From assembly GCA_965217565.1 (NCBI GenBank), contig CBDCIS010000012.1, positions 171,782 through 235,781 of the forward strand: a stretch of DNA of 64,000 bases, given 5' to 3'. The notes under the pieces were generated by a model that was given only the letters and a program-made list of their open reading frames with translations, made no database searches and had not been told where the DNA came from. Of the stretch, positions 34,701-43,174 are shown in pieces; the stretch's first letter is position 1, and the number at the start of each line of letters is the position of its first letter. The position numbers and the translations under genes were made by a program. This DNA comes from CBDCIS01 sp965217565. GTDB lineage: Bacteria > Chloroflexota > Dehalococcoidia > Lucifugimonadales > CATOSD01.

Positions 34701-35393
34701 GCCCTCGTCCTGAACGTTGGTGTTGGTGTGGATGCAGATGACTACGTCCTGAAGGGGGGCGTCCTGTTCGAAGACGTAATGAGAGTCGTTGGTAGCGACT
34801 ACGGGGATGTCCAGCCGGTCCCTCAGCCCCAATAGGCCTGTGTTGATCTGTGGCAATTCGGGAACGTCGCCATGGTTCATCAGCTCCAGGAAATAGCGGT
34901 CGCCGAAAAGCTCCCTGTACCAGCTGGCCGCTGCCACCGCGTCGTCCGTCCTGCCCTGAGTTATCAGCTTGGGAACCTCACCGCTGGGGCAGCCGGAGAG
35001 AATCACAAGGCCCTCCTGGTACTGCTCCAGAAGCTCTCTGTCTATCCTGGGCCTATAGTAGAAGCCCTCGACGTGGGACTTTGTGACCAGCTTGATGAGG
35101 TTCTGGTAGCCGCGGGCGTCCTGAGCCAGGACCGTCATGTGGAAGGGGCTTTTGTCGTTCGGGTTCTTCACATGGCGGCTGCCTGGCGCGACGTACATCT
35201 CGCAGCCGATGATAGGTTTGACGCCCTGGCTCTTCGCCAGCTTGTAGAAGTCGATCGCGCCGTACATGCCGCCGTGGTCGGTGATGGCGAGGCTGTTCAT
35301 GCCCAACTCTCCGGCGCGCCTCACCAGCGGATCGAGCCGGCTGAGGCCGTCCAGCAGGCTGTACTCAGTGTGAACGTGGAGATGGGTGAACAA
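31704..35393 (-). CDS. dnaE: DNA polymerase III alpha subunit
   Basis: 1229 residues. N-terminal PHP domain (FTHLHVHTEYSLLDGLSRLD; ITDHGGMYG), the C-family polymerase core with the catalytic aspartates in MPDIDLDFQDDRREEV, the finger block MALYRPGPMEHITAFIDAKHGRA, the HhH region and an OB-fold (SLRLRGQVASVTQRYTRENK). After the OB-fold comes a low-complexity linker of about 100 residues rich in Ala, Ser and Asp, then a compact C-terminal domain ending VEERLRDVLGAAGQVFIED-like. No intein. Start ATG 35393. It is the main replicative polymerase (DnaE1 type). Confidence 0.97.
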   Translation of the reverse strand: MFTHLHVHTEYSLLDGLSRLDPLVRRAGELGMNSLAITDHGGMYGAIDFYKLAKSQGVKPIIGCEMYVAPGSRHVKNPNDKSPFHMTVLAQDARGYQNLIKLVTKSHVEGFYYRPRIDRELLEQYQEGLVILSGCPSGEVPKLITQGRTDDAVAAASWYRELFGDRYFLELMNHGDVPELPQINTGLLGLRDRLDIPVVATNDSHYVFEQDAPLQDVVICIHTNTNVQDEGRLKMAEPSYYLKSHDEMAALYPDLPEAIGNTERIAEMCNLELDFSQLRLPEFRVPDGMTADDYLSQLCREGLRRRIERAARDEEARLDYELEVIRHTQFANYFLVVWDIAKFVRDRDIFFAVRGSAAASLVLFCLGVTNVNPLDYGLVFERFLNMERKEMPDIDLDFQDDRREEVINYVVSKYGREHVAQIITFGTLGARASIRDVGRALAMPYADVDRVARLVPFRLHITLDEVMETAPEFREIYEADDSIKKLIDTSRSLEGLTRHSSTHAAGVVISKDPLDDVVPLQKPTRGDGEGVMMTQYSMDPIAELGLLKMDFLGLANLTVLSKTRDLIRETRGEELALQDIPLNDTNTFDILARGETVGVFQLEGGGMTRYIKELKPTSLGDVAAMIALYRPGPMEHITAFIDAKHGRARARYPHPALEDILKETYGIIVYQDQVLQIFRTFAGYSLGAADIVRKAMGKKIAEIMAEEQQQFIQGALDNGYTRELAEDLFALITPFAGYAFNKAHSVSYGLISYWTAYFKANYPVEYMASLLNAYMDSTDRIASAVNECRRLTIQVLPPDISRGEERFSIESQDDGRQAIRFGMAAVKNVGAAALLPVIQARKREGTFESIEQMCRVADMGGVNRKSLESLIKAGAFDKFGERNGLLSVIERIISLAQSEARLRDSDQTSMFDMFGESVPTPLSDLDVPATTTTESEKWGWEKELLGVPLSNNNLLGALVNDGDTSVYAFLSQIEPEMAGKSLRLRGQVASVTQRYTRENKPFTIASLGLMDGAIEVFVWENVLEETQGLWQEGNLVTITGTVRLRDDQISINCRAASEFKVMEESMAAGAASVERRASSDAAHPDEADRPTAVEQAPSLHNGQPSASATAETPRPTNGPPLVDSAADGANGVYDRGASYQADNATIQRLVLRIRETDKPSDDSYLLEDVKRALLDYRGEHEVSLQIVSEGRVVTMEWPQVRVDACQQLEERLRDVLGAAGQVFIEDTGA

Positions 35394-35465
35394 TGTGCCT
35401 CCCGTTGAGCTGTCCGACGGGTATTTCGATTGTTGACTGGTTGAATGCAGCCCTTTGCCGATCCG

Positions 35466-36203
35466 CTATACACACCCTTGCTTCTGCTCTAGGTGATTGC
35501 GTAACACCTGCTTGACGTACTCGGGCATTTCTGCCCGATCCTTTGCTGCTTGGTCTCGAAGCGCGTCATAATCAGAGGATTCATCACCTTCCCACAGAAT
35601 ATCAAGCCTTCTGATTTCCCTCATGGCAACGTGGCTGTAATCTTCGGGTCGTGCCCAGTAACAGGACTGGCAGACACTAATGTCCTTATCGCTCCAATTA
35701 GGGCAGTGCTCACAACTCCATGACTTTGCCCTATTAGCGGGCGCGCAAAGCAGCATATAGGCACTTGGATCTTCCGGAAGTTCGCTTTCGCCTGCGATTT
35801 CAAATGGTATCCGGTGGTCTATCTGCAACTCCCTCGCGGGAAACTGTCCGAGGTAAATGTTGCAGCGAGGGCCGAATTCTTGGATCAACGAGGACTTTAT
35901 TCTCGCCGAAAATACCGTCCTGCCAGAGAGTTGCGCGGCCCGCGTCTGGGAAGGGTCGCCGAACCTGTACGCTGCGATCCTTCTGCCATCCGATCCTACT
36001 ACCCGAAATGTCTCTATTGGAATACCGCGCTCGCGAACGTCTCTTATCGCACGGGGCGGATGGTTATAACCGTACAGGTCTCTAAGTTCTTCAGTTGTCA
36101 CCTGCCCATGCTCAAGAATATGTTCGATTACCGTTCGAGGTCTTTTCGCTTCGACGCTTCTCAACAACTGCAGAAACTCATCACTAAGGCTCTGGTTGTT
36201 CAT
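35466..36203 (-). CDS. HNH-type restriction endonuclease, partner of the adjacent methyltransferase
   Basis: 245 residues from ATG 36203, which overlaps the methyltransferase stop as ATGA, so the two are coupled. An N-terminal helix-turn-helix-like part (VIEHILEHGQVTTEELRDLY) is followed by an HNH core: FPARELQIDHRIPFEIAGE, then LLCAPANRAKSWSCEHCPNW and SVCQSCYWARPEDYSHVAMR, whose four cysteines suggest a zinc-binding site. Pattern and position next to a DNA-adenine methyltransferase indicate the nuclease of a type II restriction-modification system. Base composition is clearly AT-richer than the flanking dnaE and groEL. The cut site cannot be read from sequence. Confidence 0.8.
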   Translation of the reverse strand: MNNQSLSDEFLQLLRSVEAKRPRTVIEHILEHGQVTTEELRDLYGYNHPPRAIRDVRERGIPIETFRVVGSDGRRIAAYRFGDPSQTRAAQLSGRTVFSARIKSSLIQEFGPRCNIYLGQFPARELQIDHRIPFEIAGESELPEDPSAYMLLCAPANRAKSWSCEHCPNWSDKDISVCQSCYWARPEDYSHVAMREIRRLDILWEGDESSDYDALRDQAAKDRAEMPEYVKQVLRNHLEQKQGCV

Positions 36204-37111
36204 GCGAGCGCAAGCTCTCTCTGCCAACACTTGGCTGATTCTGTGATTTCGCGGCGTTCTGTGTTCAGGCGTTCAACCAACGCGGGAGACAGATACAGCG
36301 ATTCTACGGTTTGGAGGTCGCTGCCGAGCAGTGTGGCTTGGCTGGACCTGCCCGCAGGAACACGCAGATGCGTAAGCCCCAACCTGTCAGGAAGCAATCT
36401 GCCATACGACTTTTCGCCTGTCAGTCCGTCGTAGCTGACAATGAATGAAACTTCGCTATCGTTCATTGTCGAAAGAGCGTCAACGAACTCATTAAAAGCC
36501 AGTCCGTTGTAGTACCTGTGGTCTCTCGTGAACGATGTTCCTTGGTAGGGGGGGTCCATGTACACAACGTCACGTTCTTTCGCTGTTGGAACAACATTCC
36601 GAAAGTCTCCCGCTGAGAGTGTAGTTTTCCCAGAAAGCAGCACGGACACTCCTAGAATCTGTTGGCGCATCCTTGCTGGGCGCATACCTGAGCGTCGATT
36701 GTCAGCGCTCTGGTTGAATAGCCCGTCGGCGCTGTACCTTACAGAGCCTTTGACTATGCGTGCCAAGAGATAGAGAAAGTGGTGAGGCTGGTGTGAGGCG
36801 TTGAACTCATCTCTAATGCGGAAGAAGAATTCCTTTCTATCCGACTGTTGCTCATGCCACAGAGTTTCGTACCTTCGGGCCAACTCCTCTGGCCTTTCCA
36901 TAATCGACGTCCAGAGTCTCATCAGGGGCCGGTTGAGATCATTGAGCAAGAACTCTCCGACGAGGCCGCGGGCCGCGGAGGCGATAGAGACGGCTCCAGA
37001 GCCGCAAAACGGCTCGATGAGGCGGCCCGTACCGCGTGGGAGATACGATAGTATGACGGGCGTGATAGCTCTCTTGCTGCCCTGGTATGGAAACGGATGC
37101 GGGACTCGCAT
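36200..37111 (-). CDS. D12-class (Dam-like) DNA adenine N6-methyltransferase
   Basis: 303 residues. SAM-binding motif IEPFCGSGAVSIASAARG, the N-terminal PFPYQGSKRAITPVILSYLP block, and catalytic motif YMDPPYQGTSF define a D12-class adenine methyltransferase. It is first in a two-gene operon with the HNH nuclease. Early expression of the methylase from the upstream position is the usual safe order. AT-rich composition relative to the neighbours indicates acquisition by transfer between dnaE and groEL. Confidence 0.92.
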   Translation of the reverse strand: MRVPHPFPYQGSKRAITPVILSYLPRGTGRLIEPFCGSGAVSIASAARGLVGEFLLNDLNRPLMRLWTSIMERPEELARRYETLWHEQQSDRKEFFFRIRDEFNASHQPHHFLYLLARIVKGSVRYSADGLFNQSADNRRSGMRPARMRQQILGVSVLLSGKTTLSAGDFRNVVPTAKERDVVYMDPPYQGTSFTRDHRYYNGLAFNEFVDALSTMNDSEVSFIVSYDGLTGEKSYGRLLPDRLGLTHLRVPAGRSSQATLLGSDLQTVESLYLSPALVERLNTERREITESAKCWQRELALA

Positions 37112-37277
37112 TGTCCTACCGTCCTATCAGAACCTTTACATAAGCGCCTTTTGCCGCGCCGGAGGAGTACGGGATTCTCCCTACTGATCCTGGCGGACTT
37201 GAAGCTGTGCGCGTGGCCGGCGGGTTCGCCGTCATGCTAACACACTTGGCACGCCATCATAAAGGCGAAGGAAAAGG

Positions 37278-37316
37278 AAAAAGGCCCCGGACGAGTCACT
37301 CGTCCGGGGCCTTTTT
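37278..37316 (-). terminator. Rho-independent terminator after groEL
   Basis: Perfect 13 bp stem (GGCCCCGGACGAG, 37283-37295) with a 3-base loop, flanked by five A on one side and five T on the other, 23 bp beyond the groEL stop. The A and T runs allow it to work for both strands. Confidence 0.93.
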
Positions 37317-37338
37317 AGGCTTGCTATGCGAGCGTGAT

Positions 37339-38952
37339 CTAGTAGTCCATGGGCGGCATGGCCGGCGCGGCCGCGGCGGCAGGCTCCTTGATGTCGGTGA
37401 TGAGCGACTCGGTGGTCAGCACCATCGCGGCGACGCTGGCGGCGTTCTCGACGGCGGCCCTGGTGACCTTCGCCGGGTCCATGATACCGCGCTCGAGCAG
37501 AGGGGAGAACTCGCCGACCTCGGCGTCGTAGCCCCAGTCGCCCTCGCTCTTCTTGCTCTCTGAGAGGATCACGTCACCGGAAACGCCTGTGTTCTGGGCG
37601 ATGAGCTTCAGAGGCTCTTCGAGTGCCCTCTTCAGGATGTTCACGCCGGTGGCCTCGTCGCCGCCAACGTCCATGCTGTCCAGCTCACCGCTGGCTCGAA
37701 TGAGGGCCAGCCCACCGCCGGGAACGATGCCCGACTCGACGGCGGCGCGGGTGGCTGAGAGCGCGTCCTCAACCCTGTTCTTCTTCTCCTTCAGCTCGAC
37801 CTCGGTGGCCGCGCCAACCTTGATGATGGCGACGCCGCCGGAGAGCTTGGCAAGACGCTCCTGCAGCTTCTCGCGATCGAACTCCGAGGTGGTCTCGTCA
37901 GCCTGCGCTCGTATCTGCTTGATACGTCCCTGGATGTTGTCCTCGGAGCCGGAGCCGTCAACGAAAGTGGTCTCCTCTTTGTTGGACACCACTCTGCGCG
38001 CCCTTCCGAGGTCTTCGGAGGTGACGGAGTCGAGTTTGCGGCCCACGTCCTCGCTGATGACCTGTCCGCCGGTGAGGATTGCCATGTCTTCGAGCATTGC
38101 CTTGCGGCGGTCGCCGAATCCCGGGGCCTTGACCGCGAGGCAATTCAGGGTGCCTCGAAGCTTATTCACAACCAGCGTCGCGAGGGCCTCGCCCTCGATG
38201 TCCTCGGCAACGATGACGACGTTCTTGCCCACCTGGAGTATCTTCTCCAAGGCCGGCAGAACGTCGGCCACCGCGGAGATCTTCCTGTCGGTTATAAGGA
38301 TGTGGGCGTCGTCTATGGCCGCTTCCATGCGGTCCTGGTCGGTGATGAAGTAGGGGGAGATGTAGCCCCGGTCCACCTGCATACCCTCTACGAACTCCTG
38401 CTCGTAGTTGAGGCCCTTGGACTCCTCTACGGTGATGACACCGTCCTTGCCGACCTTCTCCATAACGTCGGCGATGAGATTACCCATCTCGTCGTCGTGT
38501 GCGGAGAGCGACGCCACCTGGCTTATCTGGGTCCTGCCCTCTACGGGCGTGGACATCTCGTCGATGGCGTCTCTGAGCGTGGCGACTCCCTTTTCGATGC
38601 CCCGCTTCAGCGCCATGGGATTCGCGCCGGCGGCGATGTTCTTGAAGCCCTCATGGATAATAGCCTGGGCGAGCACCGTGGCCGTGGTGGTGCCGTCACC
38701 TGCCACGTCGTTGGTCTTGCTGGCGGCCTCTTTGAGAAGCTGCGCGCCCATGTTCTCGAATGGGTCTTCGAGCTCGATCTCTTTTGCTATCGTCACGCCG
38801 TCGCTGCAAACCTGGGGAGGGCCGAACTTTTTGTCCAGCACAACGTTGCGCCCTCTCGGGCCCAGCGTAACGCCGACCGTGTTGGCCATCTGGTCAATGC
38901 CGCGCTTCATTGCGGCCCTGGCCTCTTCACTGAATGTCAGTTGCTTAGCCAT
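37339..38952 (-). CDS. groEL: Chaperonin GroEL
   Basis: 537 residues, standard length. Opening AKQLTFSEEARAAMKRGIDQ, VTLGPRGRNVVLDKKFG, the ATP site NDVAGDGTTTATVLAQAIIH, and GGVAIIKVGAATEVELKEKK confirm it. The C-terminus is AAAAPAMPPMDY instead of a GGM repeat. It is 119 bp downstream of groES and ends at a strong terminator. Confidence 0.98.
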   Translation of the reverse strand: MAKQLTFSEEARAAMKRGIDQMANTVGVTLGPRGRNVVLDKKFGPPQVCSDGVTIAKEIELEDPFENMGAQLLKEAASKTNDVAGDGTTTATVLAQAIIHEGFKNIAAGANPMALKRGIEKGVATLRDAIDEMSTPVEGRTQISQVASLSAHDDEMGNLIADVMEKVGKDGVITVEESKGLNYEQEFVEGMQVDRGYISPYFITDQDRMEAAIDDAHILITDRKISAVADVLPALEKILQVGKNVVIVAEDIEGEALATLVVNKLRGTLNCLAVKAPGFGDRRKAMLEDMAILTGGQVISEDVGRKLDSVTSEDLGRARRVVSNKEETTFVDGSGSEDNIQGRIKQIRAQADETTSEFDREKLQERLAKLSGGVAIIKVGAATEVELKEKKNRVEDALSATRAAVESGIVPGGGLALIRASGELDSMDVGGDEATGVNILKRALEEPLKLIAQNTGVSGDVILSESKKSEGDWGYDAEVGEFSPLLERGIMDPAKVTRAAVENAASVAAMVLTTESLITDIKEPAAAAAPAMPPMDY

Positions 38953-39071
38953 TATTGATTCCTTTCGTGTAAGTGTTTGATATGGGCCGCCACTCTCACG
39001 ACACCCTTTGACGAGGGCTTGTCAGCGTAGGGCCACCTGTGGTTGGTTGTCTGTGCCCGATCTTGCCGGCG

Positions 39072-39377
39072 CTACTTCTTGAACAGAATGTCGTCTTCGC
39101 GTAGAACGAGGTATTCGGTGTCTCCCTCCTTGTACTCAGTGCCTGCGTACTTGGAGTAAACAACGATGTCTCCGACCGAGACGTCCATTGCTATCCGCTT
39201 GCCATCGTCCGTCAACTTGCCTGGGCCGGCAGCGACGACTTTGCCCTCTTGGGGCTTCTCCTTTGCCGTATCAGGGATGTAGATGCCGCCGGCGCTCACC
39301 TGCTCTTCCGACTCAATTGGCTCTATGACAACCCTGTTGCCCAAGGGCTTGAACGTAACCTCCGCCTTTGTCGCCAT
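39072..39377 (-). CDS. groES: Co-chaperonin GroES
   Basis: 101 residues from ATG 39377, nine bases after AAGGAGG. A TTG three codons upstream is in frame but has no spacing to the ribosome site. GroES blocks are FKPLGNRVVIEPIESEEQVS, GGIYIPDTAKEKPQEGKVVA, VGDIVVYSKYAGTEY and YLVLREDDILFKK. It heads the groESL operon behind a CIRCE-type operator. Confidence 0.97.
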   Translation of the reverse strand: MATKAEVTFKPLGNRVVIEPIESEEQVSAGGIYIPDTAKEKPQEGKVVAAGPGKLTDDGKRIAMDVSVGDIVVYSKYAGTEYKEGDTEYLVLREDDILFKK

Positions 39378-39425
39378 CCGAGACAACCTCCTTGTGATGT
39401 AAATGATTTGCGCTAACCTGAGTCA

Positions 39426-39452
39426 TTAGCAGTCTAAGGTTCAGACTGCTAA
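39426..39452 (-). promoter_or_regulatory. CIRCE-type operator (HrcA site), variant
   Basis: TTAGCAGTC, nine bases, GACTGCTAA. The consensus CIRCE is TTAGCACTC-N9-GAGTGCTAA; here one base in each arm is changed in a way that keeps the palindrome perfect. It lies just downstream of the groES -10 box, where HrcA would block transcription. Confidence 0.88.
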
Positions 39453-39457
39453 TCTAT

Positions 39458-39485
39458 GGTATAAGAGGCGGGGAGTCGTTGTCAA
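39458..39485 (-). promoter_or_regulatory. groESL promoter
   Basis: On the minus strand, TTGACA (39480-39485), 16 bases, TATACC (39458-39463). The -35 box is a perfect match to the sigma-70 consensus. The CIRCE element overlaps the expected start of transcription. Confidence 0.8.
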
Positions 39486-39708
39486 TATCGATGTGAGGAC
39501 AGGAGACTGTATCAAGTTAGTCGGTGTGGAGGTTGGACGAGGTTTCGGAGCAAGTGTACCCACGGTCGGGAGTTGTGGGGCCCGCTCAATGCGGGTACAG
39601 ACATTTCGGCCCAGTCGCTCACCCGTGTCTTGGACACGGCTTCACGGTGCTGGTGCGGGGGCAAGTCAGTTTCAAGTCGATCAGAACGACGCCGACTGCG
39701 ACAGAACT

Positions 39709-40563
39709 CTAAGAGGGTGTTTTCAAAGTAAATCAGGACGGAGCCAAGCGTCGGAGCATGAGATGAATCGCAGCTATGTGCAGCCACGCTTCCGTTGTAC
39801 CGGTCAAGGCTTCATAGTCCTTGCTCAACCGGCGACAACGTCCCAGCCATGCCAGTGTTCGCTCAACCACCCACCTGCGTGGCAGCACCTCAAACTGATG
39901 GCTGGCCCTGGGACGCTTGACAATCTCCAGTACCCAGCCCGATACCGACATGACCCACACAACCAGTTGTCCAGCGTAACCGGCGTCGGCCCATATCAAT
40001 CGTAGTCGCGGGAACTTGCCTAGTAGTCTGTTGACGACCAGCTTTGCTCCATCTCTATCCTGAATATCAGCAGCATGAACCACGACCGCCAACAGCAACC
40101 CAACCGTATCCACCACTATATGACGCTTTCGACCATTGACCTTTTTACCAGCATCATAGCCACGAGGCCCCCCTTTTCGGTCGTCTTGACCGACTGGCTA
40201 TCTATGATGGCTGTGCCGGGAGTTGGACTTCTGCCCTCTGACTGTCGGACGTTGGGGCGAAGTGTCTCATGGACTCTTTTCCACGTTTCATCCAGTGTCC
40301 ACCTGTGGAAGTACTTGTACACTGTTTGCCAGGGAGGCAGGTCGAGCGGCAGCATCCGCCAGGGGCATCCGCTCCGAAGCAAATACAGGATGCCGTTCAC
40401 TACCTCCCGCAGCTCCACTGTATGGGGCGGGCCTCCGGGTTTGGCTGGTGGGAGTAGGGGGCCGAGAATCTCCCACTGTTCGTCCGTCAGGTCGCTGGGG
40501 TATTGTATGCGTGTCATCCCCAAAGTATAGTATGAGTGTAACACTTTGGAAACGCTCTCTTAG
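39709..40563 (-). mobile_element. IS5-type insertion sequence, copy A
   Basis: 855 bp. The ends are CTAAGAGGGTGTTTTCAAAG (left) and, as reverse complement, CTAAGAGAGCGTTTCCAAAG (right). It codes for a two-frame DDE transposase. Copy B at 43468-44321 has the same orientation and a near-identical left end. Confidence 0.9.
39733..40517 (-). CDS. IS5-family transposase, copy A, two overlapping frames
   Basis: The first frame starts at ATG 40517 (MTRIQYPSDLTDEQWEILGP) and holds the N-terminal DNA-binding part and the first catalytic Asp (AIIDSQSVKTTEKGG). At an A5G5 run (near 40165) the coding passes by -1 into the second frame (RGYDAGKKVNGRKRHIVVDT), which holds the second Asp (WADAGYAG) and the Glu (VERTLAWLG). 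The split is at the same place in the other copies, as in IS427-type elements that make the full transposase by frameshift. All three catalytic residues are present, so this copy may be active. Confidence 0.85.
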
Positions 40564-40673
40564 AAACTCTCTTCGGCACCTCCATGTTGGGATTCCTCCC
40601 AACACCAAGACGCTCTCTGCTAACAGGTGGGTCAATTCCATTCCGGCACTAGTGGGTCATTTTTACATCAGCG

Positions 40674-40982
40674 ATGACACGAGAAACTGCTGGGCATTCA
40701 CCCCCCTCGATATTCATGCAACAAAGCCAACGCAGATTCAAACACTATTACACCACCGAATCGGTCGGGATAACAACGGGAATGCTCATCACGACTATCC
40801 ATCAGGCTGGACTCGTTTCGCTTACCCACACGCCCAGCCCGATGGGCTTCCTCAACAAATTATGCGAGCGGTCCGCCAATGAACGACCTTTTCTACTTGT
40901 CGTCGTCGGTTACCCGGCAGATGACGCGGTTGTTCCCAAATTCACCAAAAAGTCGCTAACGGAAATAGCCTCATTCATCTGA
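40674..40982 (+). pseudogene. Nitroreductase-family C-terminal fragment
   Basis: The last 70 or so residues match the end of flavin-dependent nitroreductases: YYTTESVGITTGMLITTIHQ, LTHTPSPMGFLNKLCERSAN, ERPFLLVVVGYPADDAVVP. The N-terminal two thirds, including the FMN-binding start, are absent, and the sequence before residue 20 looks unrelated. The break lies 110 bp from the right end of IS copy A, suggesting the insertion or an associated deletion removed the rest. It ends 14 bp before the amidohydrolase start. Confidence 0.7.
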
Positions 40983-40995
40983 AGGAGACCAGTTG

Positions 40996-42084
40996 ATGAT
41001 TATCGATTCTCATGCTCACGCCTTTCCCTCCATGGGTAGCTCTTCTGGGCACCGGGGCACTCAAGAGCACATGCGCTGGGTTCAGCACTCGATGAGGTTC
41101 CATCATCAGCCCGTGCGTCGAGTGGACGACAACTCCATCTTTCTCGGTCAGACCCTGTATGATGGTAGAGACCTGACGCTAAACGGTCTCACGGATGTCA
41201 ATTATCGTGGCGGCAGCTACGGCAAATTCGTCTGGACAGTGGATGGGACCGACTACTCGCAACAGTACCTCCCGCCTACGCTGACCAATCTGGCCGCGCC
41301 TCCTGAGTTGATGGTTACCCAGATGGACTACGTGGGCGTCGACAAAGCGGTGCTACAGACCGGACATGCCTATGGGCGATTGAATCGATACCTGGCAAAT
41401 GCTGTCCGGAAGTTCCCCGACCGCTTCTGGGGGCTAGCCATGGTGGACGAATGGAAGGCCGACCACACGAGCCAGATACGCACCCTTGACCGCGTTATCC
41501 ACGAGTTGGGACTTCATGGCCTGTGGTTCCAGTCCAGCAATCTCCGTCTGCACAACCGCACCGAGACTGTGGACAGCCCTGCGTTCTATCCATTCTGGGA
41601 CCACGTCCGTGAGATGGGGATACCAGTTTACTGGATGGTGTCTTCAATAGAGCCGAGCCGAGAGGCGTTCATGGCGGAACATGCGGCGTTCGACCGGTGG
41701 CTACAGCGTTATCCGGAGATTCCGGTGATGTACACTCATGGCTTGCCGCTTTCGAAGTTCATGGAGGATGGGAAGATTTCCATTCCCGAGGAGGCGTGGA
41801 AGCCTCTGGATTCTCCGAACGTCATGATTGAGATACTCATACCAATTTTCCAGGGGGGCATCTGGGAGTATCCGTACGTAGAGGGCCAGCCCATCGTCCG
41901 TGAGTACTACGAGCGGTTCGGGCCAGACAAGCTAGCGTGGGGGTCTGATATGCCCAACGTGGAGCGCAACTGCACTTACAGGCAGTCTCTGGACTACCTG
42001 AGGCTTCATTACGACTTTATACCACCGGAAGACATGGCCAGGATATGCGGGGATAACGTAGCGCGACTATTTGGCGCTCGGTAG
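40996..42084 (+). CDS. Amidohydrolase-family (amidohydrolase 2) metal enzyme
   Basis: 362 residues. The TIM-barrel metal motif is at the very start (MIIDSHAHAF), with QTGHAYGRLNRYLANAVRKF, YTHGLPLS and the late WGSDMPNVER aspartate block as in ACMSD/gamma-resorcylate decarboxylase-like enzymes. Such proteins hydrolyse or decarboxylate small cyclic acids. The ATG at 40996 has AAGGAG eight bases upstream. Between two IS copies and convergent with an enolase-superfamily enzyme, it is probably part of a transferred catabolic pair. Confidence 0.86.
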   Translation: MIIDSHAHAFPSMGSSSGHRGTQEHMRWVQHSMRFHHQPVRRVDDNSIFLGQTLYDGRDLTLNGLTDVNYRGGSYGKFVWTVDGTDYSQQYLPPTLTNLAAPPELMVTQMDYVGVDKAVLQTGHAYGRLNRYLANAVRKFPDRFWGLAMVDEWKADHTSQIRTLDRVIHELGLHGLWFQSSNLRLHNRTETVDSPAFYPFWDHVREMGIPVYWMVSSIEPSREAFMAEHAAFDRWLQRYPEIPVMYTHGLPLSKFMEDGKISIPEEAWKPLDSPNVMIEILIPIFQGGIWEYPYVEGQPIVREYYERFGPDKLAWGSDMPNVERNCTYRQSLDYLRLHYDFIPPEDMARICGDNVARLFGAR

Positions 42085-42097
42085 GCGAGCAGCGGGC

Positions 42098-43174
42098 CTA
42101 TGCGACTATGAATTCCTTGATGAAAGTCTCGTTCAGGCTCAGACCAACGCCAGGCCTCTCCGTCATTTCTACCCGACTGCTCTTTATGATGAACGGCGGG
42201 TCGTAGAGCCTCGTCCTGATCTGGAAAGGCTCGGACTCCGGTTGGGCGGGCATCATCAGAAGGTTGGGGACCGCCGCTGCCAGGTGGCAAGTGTACTCCG
42301 GGTGTTGGCTGCTGTGAGGCGCTACATACACGTGAAAGGCATTGCACAGGGCAGCGATGCGCAGGTAGCCCGTGTAGCCTCCCGCCTGAAACAGGTTGGA
42401 CTGGATCACCTGCACCCTTCCCTCAGTGATAAGGCGACGCACTCCGTAAAGCGTGCCTTCTCCCTCGCCAGCGGCTAACAGGCAGTCCGTCTGCTCCCTC
42501 ACCATGCGCAGAAATCCTGTCTCATCGTCCATACGCACCGGCTCCTCAATCAAGTAGACATCATGCTCCTGGAACTTGCGAATCATCTCCGAGGCCAACC
42601 AACCATCCCAGTGACGCCAGACATCTACCATCAGCTTTTTGTGGGGTCCTAGCGCCTCACGAGACTTTCTGACCTTCTCCAGAGCCACTCCCGTGTCTGC
42701 GGTCGTCAGGTGAATCTTAACGGCCTCGTAACCAAGATCAGAATGGGTCTTGACTAGCTGAGCCACCGTGTCAGCGTCCTGGTCTACGTAGCCTATGCCG
42801 TCGGCGTAAACGGGGACCACGCTCCGATGACCGCCCAGGAGCCGCCACGCAGGCATCCCGCAGGACTGACCAAGCAGGTCCCACAGTGCTACATCGATGG
42901 CGCCTATGGATTCCATAGCAGCCCGGCCCGGCCCTCGAAAACGCCAGACATGCTCGTACATGCGCTGCCAATGGTGGGAGATCATCCTAGCGTCCTGGCC
43001 CAGGAGAAGTGGCTGTAGCTCGCTAGCGATGATGTCAAGGTCGCCGCCACGAGCCATCCCGACCAGGCCGTCGTCGGAATGGACGCGCACGATAATCCAG
43101 TCCCTGATCTCGTCCAGTTCTGGAGGCCCCCAGGGCACCCGAAGGCGGATAGTCTCTATTCTCTCAATACGCAT
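42098..43174 (-). CDS. Enolase-superfamily (mandelate racemase/muconate lactonizing) enzyme
   Basis: 358 residues. N-terminal capping domain (RIERIETIRLRVPWGPPELD) and barrel with a lysine in YEAVKIHLTTAD, metal ligands in KLMVDVWRHWDG, LIEEPVRMDDE and AAGEGEGTLYG, and the catalytic His in VAPHSSQHPE. The general reaction is proton abstraction next to a carboxylate (dehydration or epimerisation of an acid sugar or aromatic acid). It converges with the amidohydrolase with only 13 bp between stops. Both lie between IS copies A and B. Confidence 0.9.
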   Translation of the reverse strand: MRIERIETIRLRVPWGPPELDEIRDWIIVRVHSDDGLVGMARGGDLDIIASELQPLLLGQDARMISHHWQRMYEHVWRFRGPGRAAMESIGAIDVALWDLLGQSCGMPAWRLLGGHRSVVPVYADGIGYVDQDADTVAQLVKTHSDLGYEAVKIHLTTADTGVALEKVRKSREALGPHKKLMVDVWRHWDGWLASEMIRKFQEHDVYLIEEPVRMDDETGFLRMVREQTDCLLAAGEGEGTLYGVRRLITEGRVQVIQSNLFQAGGYTGYLRIAALCNAFHVYVAPHSSQHPEYTCHLAAAVPNLLMMPAQPESEPFQIRTRLYDPPFIIKSSRVEMTERPGVGLSLNETFIKEFIVA

